From: Bacteroidales bacterium
GTDB lineage: Bacteria > Bacteroidota > Bacteroidia > Bacteroidales > UBA10428
NCBI GenBank assembly: GCA_016933335.1
Contig: JAFGBD010000002.1
Span: 1 to 62,847 of the forward strand
Direction of reading: 5' to 3'
DNA: 62,847 bases
Part shown: piece after piece, positions 57,361 through 62,847 of the stretch
Layout: the number at the start of each line of letters is the position of its first letter
How positions within the stretch are numbered: position 1 is the stretch's first letter
Translations under genes and position numbers: made by a program
The notes under the pieces: generated by a model
Databases searched by the model: none
What the model was told of the DNA's origin: nothing
The model's input: only the letters and a program-made list of their open reading frames with translations

Positions 57361-58107
57361 ATGAAGATCAATGATAATACAGATCCGATGAACAAAACAG
57401 AAGAAAAATTCAAAGAGATAAGGGCTTACTGCGAAACGCATGCAAACAAATCCATCGAAGCTAAATATGCACGCTATTTTACAGAAGGATACGATGCATA
57501 TGGCCTGGATAAAAATGATACGGATCAATGGAAAAAATGGTTAGAAGACTGGAAGAATGAGATGACATTTGATGATTATCTGCAGCTGGGGAGTAGACTT
57601 ATCTCGACCGGTAAATATGAGGAAGCAAGTTTTGCCATTGTTTTTAATGCCAGGTTCGCTGACCAATACCGGAAAGATCACTTCAGTGTATTTGGCAAAT
57701 GGCTTGAAAAGGATATTAAAAACTGGGCGCATACCGATATTTTATGTGGTATGATACTGGCCCGTTTTCCAATTCAAAAAATTGTTTCCCCTCAGGATTT
57801 CGCTTCCTGGACCAGATCATCTTCGAAATGGAAAAGAAGGGCTGTTCCCGTAACTTTTATAGATATCTTAAAAACCGGTATTTCAGTTGACACACTTCTG
57901 GAAATCATCGATCCGCTGATGCCTGATCCTGATAAATTTGTCCAGAAAGGCCTGGGATGGTTTCTGCGCGAAGCATGGAAGATATACCCGGAAAGCATTG
58001 AAAAATACCTGATTAAATGGAAAGACACCTGTGGCAGGACAATCATCCAGTATGCAACAGAAAAGATGGATAAGGAATACCGGAAGAAATTTGCAAGGTC
58101 AAAATGA
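57361..58107 (+). CDS. AlkD-like HEAT-repeat DNA alkylation repair family protein
   Basis: 248 residues, helical. YFTEGYDAYGLDKN, YLQLGSRLISTGKYEEASFA, FGKWLEKDIKNWAHTDILCG and WTRSSSKWKRRAVPVTFIDI are typical of the HEAT-like fold of AlkD-type 3-methyladenine/7-alkylguanine glycosylases; the NWAHTD block includes the Asp usually in the lesion pocket, and the WKRRA helix holds DNA-facing basic residues. Catalysis is probable but not certain. ATG 57388 is an alternative start. Cotranscription with trxB is likely. Confidence 0.82.
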   Translation: MKINDNTDPMNKTEEKFKEIRAYCETHANKSIEAKYARYFTEGYDAYGLDKNDTDQWKKWLEDWKNEMTFDDYLQLGSRLISTGKYEEASFAIVFNARFADQYRKDHFSVFGKWLEKDIKNWAHTDILCGMILARFPIQKIVSPQDFASWTRSSSKWKRRAVPVTFIDILKTGISVDTLLEIIDPLMPDPDKFVQKGLGWFLREAWKIYPESIEKYLIKWKDTCGRTIIQYATEKMDKEYRKKFARSK

Positions 58108-58126
58108 AATTTGAAATGATTTAATA

Positions 58127-58147
58127 GCCTTATAAAAAAAATAAGGC
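58127..58147. terminator. 7-bp hairpin after the AlkD-like gene
   Basis: GCCTTAT and ATAAGGC flank a loop of seven A, 19 nt after the stop at 58107. The stem is perfect but no T-tract follows on the plus strand, so it may be a terminator or a 3' mRNA hairpin. Confidence 0.5.
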
Positions 58148-58253
58148 ACAGCAATCTCACGAGGCAAAAACATTTTCACAAACTCAACAAGCACATCTGA
58201 TGATCACTTTCTTTAAAAATCAAAACAGGCCATTATATCCAAATCATAAATCA

Positions 58254-58727
58254 ATGAAAAACAAAGCTGTTTTAATTATTTCAACTCTTTTAATCACAGC
58301 CCTTTCTGTCAGTGCCCAGCAATTGTCAGAAAAGAAAAAAGCAAAGATCCTCGGCGAACTGGAAACTGTTTTACAGAAAAACCTCAGAACAGGTGAAAAC
58401 CTTGATGCAGACAAGCTCTCCGAAAGTGTGGATGACAGTCCGAATGCCGGACACATCATGAACGGTGTATTTTTTAACTCATTTGACACTGTCCTGCAGC
58501 AAAACAGGAGTGGTATGCGACGTTTGAAAAGCCTGAAATACGAGATAAAAAACAAACGAATAACAGTTCTCTCAAAAAACACTGCCATTGCGGCATTGTC
58601 CGGCAAGGCGATTGCAGAATCCACTACAGGCCAGAGATTCACTAATTCATTTGCCTGGACATTCATTTACCGGAAATCAGGGGGGCAGTGGAAAGTGATC
58701 CATTCTCACCAGTCAGCACCCAGATGA
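58254..58727 (+). CDS. secreted NTF2-like (SnoaL/DUF4440-type) protein
   Basis: 157 residues from ATG 58254; the longer frame from 58200 would place non-hydrophobic text before the signal. Signal peptide about 1-22 (LIISTLLITALSVSAQ). The remainder (~30-155) has the cone-like NTF2 fold pattern: helical start with lysines, RLKSLKYEIKNKRITVLSKN, TAIAALSGKAIAESTTGQRF and the closing FIYRKSGGQWKVIHSHQSAPR, which is diagnostic of DUF4440/SnoaL-like domains. Ligand or reaction unknown. Confidence 0.82.
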   Translation: MKNKAVLIISTLLITALSVSAQQLSEKKKAKILGELETVLQKNLRTGENLDADKLSESVDDSPNAGHIMNGVFFNSFDTVLQQNRSGMRRLKSLKYEIKNKRITVLSKNTAIAALSGKAIAESTTGQRFTNSFAWTFIYRKSGGQWKVIHSHQSAPR

Positions 58728-58885
58728 AACAAAAAAAACCTGCAACTTTCGGATTCCATTGTATCCCGTTTGACTTTTAATGACTTTCATTAACAGAACA
58801 GATTCTGTCCGGAGCCTTACAATCCATTCCGGTAAAACGAACCTATTAATACTTACAGGTGATGGCGGTTCTTAAGACATTATAT

Positions 58886-58893
58886 TACTTTTG
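58886..58893 (+). promoter_or_regulatory. TAnnTTTG promoter element immediately before the CotH-type gene
   Basis: TACTTTTG ends five bases before the ATG at 58899. Transcription would then begin near the ATG itself, so a leaderless or nearly leaderless mRNA is possible. No -33 TTTG is visible, so coincidence cannot be ruled out. Confidence 0.35.
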
Positions 58894-58898
58894 CATTA

Positions 58899-61079
58899 AT
58901 GAAAAGAACAATATTCATATTGCTGGCTGGCGTTTACTGTGTTCCGGCCATTTTACAAAGCAAGGAGGCTGATCACTGGGAATCTGTTGTTTATGCAACC
59001 GATATCTGGAGATATTTTCCGGGAACCACTGATCCCGGGGTGTACTGGAATAAACGATCATTTGACGATAGTTCCTGGCCGGAGGGACAAGGCGGAATCG
59101 GATACGGAGACAATGATGACAATACCGTAATCAGCCCTGTCATGTCGCTGTTCATGAGAATCCATTTCAATGTCATTGATACATCAAAAATAAATGACGT
59201 TTTATTCCATATGGATTACGACGATGGTTTTATTGCATATATCAACGGAACAGAAATTGCCAGGGCAGGACTTACGGGCAATCCGCCGGCCTATGATGCA
59301 TCTGCTGTAAATCATGATGCAGAAGGCACTCCTGTTTGTTTTCCGGCTGACAAATCTGTTCTTGTCAATGGTGATAACCTCCTGGCTGTTGAGGTTCATA
59401 ATGTCAGTCCGACATCCACTGATATGTCAGCCATCCCTTATCTATCCTTTGGTATGAATGACAGCACTATTACCTATCGTCCTGTTCCCTCATGGTTTCA
59501 GCCACCCTTTGTATTCAGCGAATCCAGTCTTCCCATTGTTAATATCGAAACTGCAAATGGTGCTGTCATTGTTGATGAACCCAAGATAACCGCACACATG
59601 AAAATAATAAACAATACCGGTGGTATCAACAAAGTTACAGATACGGCAACCGATTATGACGGACTGATAGGCATTGAGCTGAGGGGTACCTATTCGCAGA
59701 GGCTGCCGCAGAAGCCTTATGGAATTGAAACCAGGGACAGTCTCGGACAGAATAACAATGTTTCAATAATGGGATTGCCTGTTGAAAATGACTGGATCTT
59801 ACTGGCAAACTACAACGAAAAAACCTTTGTCCGGAATCCGGTTTCTTTTCATCTGTTTCAAAGCATGGGACACTATGCTCCGCGGTCAAAACTATGTGAA
59901 GTGGTATTAAACGGAAGCTATGAAGGCATCTACCTCTTTACTGAAAAAATCAAACGGGACAACGACCGCGTGAATATCGCCAGGCTAGACTCCGATGACA
60001 ATGCAGGTGACAGTCTGACAGGCGGATATATCTTTAAAATTGACTATTACAACAATACTGACAGCTGGATGGGAAGTTACTCCCCGATAGATTATCCCGG
60101 TGCAGAAATACATTATGTATACCATGATCCGGCAGCAGATGAATTAACAAGCCAACAGAAGAATTATATACAAACCTTTGTCAATACCTTTGAAACAGTC
60201 TTATACAGCAACGATTACAAGGATCCTGCCAACGGTTATCGCAAATACCTGAATGTTCAATCGTTCATCGATTATTTTATCATTGGCGAAATTTCACGCA
60301 ACGTTGATGCATACAAAAAAAGCAGGTTTTATTTTAAAGACAGGAATAAAAACGGGGGCTTCATCCATTCGGGACCAGTCTGGGATTTCGACTGGGCATG
60401 GTTATACCTTGTTGACGGATGTGGCCATTTCGGGGCAACTGATTGTTCAGGGTGGGCATACAGGATTGATGAATGTTATCCCTGGCCGACACCGTCAGGC
60501 TGGATAGTCAGGCTGATGCAGGATGAAAATTTCGTTGATGCCGTATATACACGTTATTTTGAATTGAGGGAAACGATCCTGAGTAATCAATATATTCATC
60601 ACTATATTGATTCTGTTGCATTACTCGTTGAAGATGCGCAGGCCCGCCATTACAGGCGATGGAATATTCTCGGAACAGATGTCGGAGCCCCTGAACATCC
60701 TCCAATACCAGACACCTATGCCGGAGAAATAAGCAGGCTAAAAGAGTGGATTGATAAAAGACTGAGCTGGCTCGATGACAATATGCCGGGACGGTATGTT
60801 ACTTCAGATACCGGTGATGAAATGAGCGTATCCGGGGAAAGCCTTATCAGGATTTTTCCAAATCCTGCCACTGATTATGTCTATGTGGAATCTGACAAAA
60901 TTATAATGCAGGTTAGCATCCTCAACACTGACGGCCTCATTGAGAAAATACATTTATCCTGTAACAAATATGCCTGCCTTTTGGATATCAGCGATCTGCA
61001 GCAGGGATTATATCTTATGAAAATAACTTTTAAAGATTATGCTGCAAAATCAATGAGGCTTGCTGTGAAGCATAAATGA
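58899..61079 (+). CDS. CotH-kinase family secreted protein, T9SS cargo
   Basis: 726 residues. Signal peptide about 1-20. N-terminal domain ~25-190 of galactose-binding/PA14-like jelly-roll type (YWNKRSFDDSSWPEGQGGIG, MDYDDGFIAYINGTEIAR), ending with a linker. The CotH domain (~210-620) has ELRGTYSQRLPQKPYGIETR and a VVLNGSYEGIYLFTEKIKRD block, then the catalytic-type HSGPVWDFDWAW. CotH enzymes are atypical kinases in spore coats; secreted bacterial homologues are of unknown target, perhaps glycan- or protein-phosphorylating. The last ~75 residues are a T9SS sorting domain (RIFPNPATDYVYVES, DISDLQQGLYLMK). Confidence 0.88.
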   Translation: MKRTIFILLAGVYCVPAILQSKEADHWESVVYATDIWRYFPGTTDPGVYWNKRSFDDSSWPEGQGGIGYGDNDDNTVISPVMSLFMRIHFNVIDTSKINDVLFHMDYDDGFIAYINGTEIARAGLTGNPPAYDASAVNHDAEGTPVCFPADKSVLVNGDNLLAVEVHNVSPTSTDMSAIPYLSFGMNDSTITYRPVPSWFQPPFVFSESSLPIVNIETANGAVIVDEPKITAHMKIINNTGGINKVTDTATDYDGLIGIELRGTYSQRLPQKPYGIETRDSLGQNNNVSIMGLPVENDWILLANYNEKTFVRNPVSFHLFQSMGHYAPRSKLCEVVLNGSYEGIYLFTEKIKRDNDRVNIARLDSDDNAGDSLTGGYIFKIDYYNNTDSWMGSYSPIDYPGAEIHYVYHDPAADELTSQQKNYIQTFVNTFETVLYSNDYKDPANGYRKYLNVQSFIDYFIIGEISRNVDAYKKSRFYFKDRNKNGGFIHSGPVWDFDWAWLYLVDGCGHFGATDCSGWAYRIDECYPWPTPSGWIVRLMQDENFVDAVYTRYFELRETILSNQYIHHYIDSVALLVEDAQARHYRRWNILGTDVGAPEHPPIPDTYAGEISRLKEWIDKRLSWLDDNMPGRYVTSDTGDEMSVSGESLIRIFPNPATDYVYVESDKIIMQVSILNTDGLIEKIHLSCNKYACLLDISDLQQGLYLMKITFKDYAAKSMRLAVKHK

Positions 61080-61091
61080 TAATTGTATAAC

Positions 61092-61265
61092 ATGGAATCC
61101 ATCAATTCTTTCGTTTATTTTTTACAGTCATGTATCACACCGGTTGCCCTGATATCCGGTGTCGGACTTATATTGCTTTCACTGAACAGCAGGCTTGGAA
61201 GAACCATCGACCGGTCGAGAATGCTTGTTCCTGAAGCACTAAAAAAAATCTGTAAACATTCCTGA
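61092..61265 (+). pseudogene. truncated DUF2721 membrane protein gene
   Basis: Codes for 57 residues: SFVYFLQSCITPVALISGVG LILL... as two segments, then LGRTIDRSRML. This is the first half of DUF2721 proteins (helix one plus the LGRTIDR motif), which normally have ~130-150 residues and a second half with more helices. Here the frame stops after KKICKHS, four bases from the serine-palmitoyltransferase-like stop. It is either a 3'-truncated remnant or a genuine short membrane peptide; the first is likelier. TTG 61083 is an upstream alternative start. Confidence 0.65.
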
Positions 61266-61269
61266 TCTT

Positions 61270-62532
61270 TTACTGCTGGAACAGGGAAGCAAGCTTTTCT
61301 GACTTGTATTTCCCTGATCTGAGCTTTTCCTGTATTTCAGAAAAGGCATTTATTGTGTAATTCACATCATCTATAGAATGGACAGCCGTAGGAATAATCC
61401 TCAGCATAACAACATCCTTTGGAACAACAGGATATATCACAATGGAGCAGAATATATGATGATTTTCTCTCAGGTCCATTACCAGGTTGGTTGTCTCCTG
61501 AAGGGATATACCGGATAAAAATACCGGTGTGACAGGTGATTCTGTATGTCCGAGGTTAAAACCTTTTTCCCTGAGCCCCTTCTGAAGTGCATTGACGATT
61601 TTCCATAAATCTTCACGCAGTTCGGCTTGTGTTTTTAGGAGTTCAAGACGTTTCATCGCTCCGATGACCATGGGCATCGGGAGTGATTTGGCAAATGTCT
61701 GGGAACGCATGTTGTAACGGAGATAATTTACGACATCTTCATGGCTGGCGACAAAAGCTCCTATCCCTGCCATTGCTTTTGCGAATGTGGCGAAATAAAT
61801 ATCTATTTCATCCTGTACACCATAGTGTTCACCTGTTCCTGCCCCTGTCGCTCCCATGGTTCCGAAACCATGAGCATCGTCAACCAGCAGGCGGAATTTA
61901 TATTTCTTCTTTAATCCGGCAATGTCCTTTAATTTGCCCAGATCACCGGCCATGCCGAAAACACCTTCGGTAACCACCAGTATACCACCACCCGACTCAT
62001 TGACAAGTCTGGTAGCACGTTCAAGCATCAATTCACATTTACTGATATCATTGTGCGGAAACATAAAACTTTTGCCACCGGCAGCCTTGTGTAACCATAT
62101 CCCGTCCATGATACATGCATGCGATTCGGAATCAAAGACCACAACATCGTGCCTGTTGGTCATTGACTGGATAATAGATACCATTCCCTGATAACCATAG
62201 TTTAATAAAAACGCATCCTCCTTGCCGACAAAATCCGCAAGCAGGTTTTCAAGTTCTTCGTGTTTACTCGTCTGCCCTGACATCATTCGTGCACCCATCG
62301 GATATCCCAGCCCCCACTCTTTGGCAGCTTCGGCATCAGCCTTTCGTATTTCAGGATGGTTGGCCAATCCGAGATAGTTGTTCAAACTCCAGGTTAGCAC
62401 CTCCTTACCCCTGAAAATCATTTTTGGCCTGATCTCACCTTCAAGTTTTGGAAACATGAAATAACCATGTCCTATCTTCTGATACTGCCCCAGGGGACCT
62501 CTGTTTTTATTGATTTTGTCAAAAATATCCAC
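61270..62532 (-). CDS. alpha-oxoamine synthase family enzyme, serine palmitoyltransferase-like
   Basis: 420 residues, PLP-dependent, fold type I. PLP residues: H138 in DSESHACI stacking on the ring, D218/H221 in LLVDDAHGFG, and the Schiff-base Lys252 in FATFAKAMAGIGAF. The small acyl-CoA-binding residues typical of KBL/AONS/ALAS/SPT are kept. Text such as TWSLNNYLGLANHPEIRKAD and MGARMMSGQTSKHEELENLL resembles Bacteroides serine palmitoyltransferase, which makes the 3-ketosphinganine precursor of sphingolipids; glycine C-acetyltransferase and 8-amino-7-oxononanoate synthase are the alternatives. The TFAKA motif (rather than TLGKA/TLSKA) supports the SPT-like group. It is monocistronic, with a good promoter 87 nt upstream. 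Confidence 0.8.
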   Translation of the reverse strand: MDIFDKINKNRGPLGQYQKIGHGYFMFPKLEGEIRPKMIFRGKEVLTWSLNNYLGLANHPEIRKADAEAAKEWGLGYPMGARMMSGQTSKHEELENLLADFVGKEDAFLLNYGYQGMVSIIQSMTNRHDVVVFDSESHACIMDGIWLHKAAGGKSFMFPHNDISKCELMLERATRLVNESGGGILVVTEGVFGMAGDLGKLKDIAGLKKKYKFRLLVDDAHGFGTMGATGAGTGEHYGVQDEIDIYFATFAKAMAGIGAFVASHEDVVNYLRYNMRSQTFAKSLPMPMVIGAMKRLELLKTQAELREDLWKIVNALQKGLREKGFNLGHTESPVTPVFLSGISLQETTNLVMDLRENHHIFCSIVIYPVVPKDVVMLRIIPTAVHSIDDVNYTINAFSEIQEKLRSGKYKSEKLASLFQQ

Positions 62533-62618
62533 AGCTTTAAGATTTAAGTTTGATACAGATAATTGCGAATTATTCTTTTGTTTAAATTAATAATCGGTGA
62601 ATGCTCCGGAACAAATCA

Positions 62619-62648
62619 CAAAAGTAGTTTTTTTTTAATTACAACAAA
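62619..62648 (-). promoter_or_regulatory. complete Bacteroidota-type promoter for the serine palmitoyltransferase-like gene
   Basis: On the minus strand, TTTG (62648-62645) and TACTTTTG (62626-62619) are separated by 18 nt, matching the consensus. The start codon at 62532 is 86 nt downstream. The 315-nt end region 62533-62847 contains this promoter, AT-rich sequence and the possible insertion-sequence end. Confidence 0.6.
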
Positions 62649-62768
62649 ACAACAGCTTTTCAGTATAAAATACTGAAGAAACGGTAAGACTTCCGGAGCT
62701 TTGATAAAACATTGCCCAATCGGTAATACGGTTTTTTCTATCAACAGTTATTTAGTTAAAAAATCAGT

Positions 62769-62847
62769 AGTGTCCGACTAAAATATTAAAAAGAAGGGTA
62801 CTCCCTTGAGGTTTCCCCTTCATGTTGTAGTTTTGTTTTAACGGAAA
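62769..62847. mobile_element. possible insertion-sequence terminus (very partial)
   Basis: The 5' boundary AGTGTCCGACTAAAA at 62769-62783 resembles the outer ends of transposons of the IS4/IS1182-like kind that I have seen in Bacteroidota and related genomes. A GAAGGG/CCCTTC inverted repeat follows (about 62792-62821). No transposase is within the window. The identification rests on memory of terminal sequence only. Confidence 0.25.

Overview
The window is chromosomal DNA from a member of the Bacteroidota, most likely an anaerobic or facultative Bacteroidales-type organism. Evidence: three secreted proteins end in a T9SS (Por) type A sorting domain; a barrel of the outer membrane beta-barrel/TonB-dependent superfamily lies at the left edge; several genes are preceded by the Bacteroidota promoter element TAnnTTTG, three times with an upstream TTTG at 18-19 nt spacing; an alpha-oxoamine synthase resembling Bacteroides serine palmitoyltransferase is present; and the V-type ATPase operon has the seven-gene E-DUF2764-A-B-D-I-K layout. 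I see no tRNA, rRNA or CRISPR array and no intact mobile element. Most of the window is ordinary single-copy chromosome with short gaps.

Left part (1-16 kb): end of an outer-membrane barrel gene, a decayed metallophosphoesterase C-terminus, a divergent PRPP synthetase, a T9SS-exported DUF3160 protein, a five-PAS hybrid histidine kinase, a T9SS-exported family 9 pectate-lyase-like protein, a 1303-residue VWA/beta-propeller/ASH/OmpA fusion, a HAD phosphatase and homoserine dehydrogenase.

The most interesting stretch is 16.4-22.6 kb. An ECF sigma factor faces an exported, membrane-anchored TPR-CHAT caspase-like protein with an intact His/Cys dyad. Divergent from the CHAT gene come a 48-residue peptide with a Gly-Gly leader-like motif (too small for routine gene calling), a single-pass anti-sigma-like protein with an external TPR domain, and a small soluble histidine kinase. 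The set suggests a proteolysis-gated sigma-factor circuit, comparable in logic but not in parts to TPR-CHAT/sigma circuits of type III-E CRISPR.

Middle (22.6-47 kb): housekeeping pairs (mazG with a SAM hydrolase; phoH with purC), a LysM/periplasmic-binding fusion convergent with a membrane-tethered response-regulator domain whose phosphoacceptor Asp is replaced by Glu, a cation-chloride cotransporter homologue, an exported ankyrin protein with a barrel-like C-terminus and an overlapping lipoprotein, a Na/Pi cotransporter, and the V-type ATPase operon. The K subunit keeps the Ser/Gln/Gln/Glu positions of the sodium site known in Enterococcus NtpK, so a sodium-coupled enzyme is predicted. DUF456, CAP-domain, RRM and ornithine carbamoyltransferase genes follow.

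Right part (47-62.8 kb): a lipoprotein behind a TTA microsatellite, ftsK with a LolA-like gene, a PgpH-type HD phosphohydrolase, an NlpC/P60 peptidase, a secreted RraA-fold protein with a nitroreductase, thioredoxin reductase with an AlkD-like protein, a secreted NTF2-like protein, a T9SS-exported CotH-kinase protein, a truncated DUF2721 gene, and the serine-palmitoyltransferase-like enzyme. The last 80 bases may be an insertion-sequence end. Start codons were moved inward from the longest frame wherever a signal peptide, conserved N-terminus or promoter favoured it.
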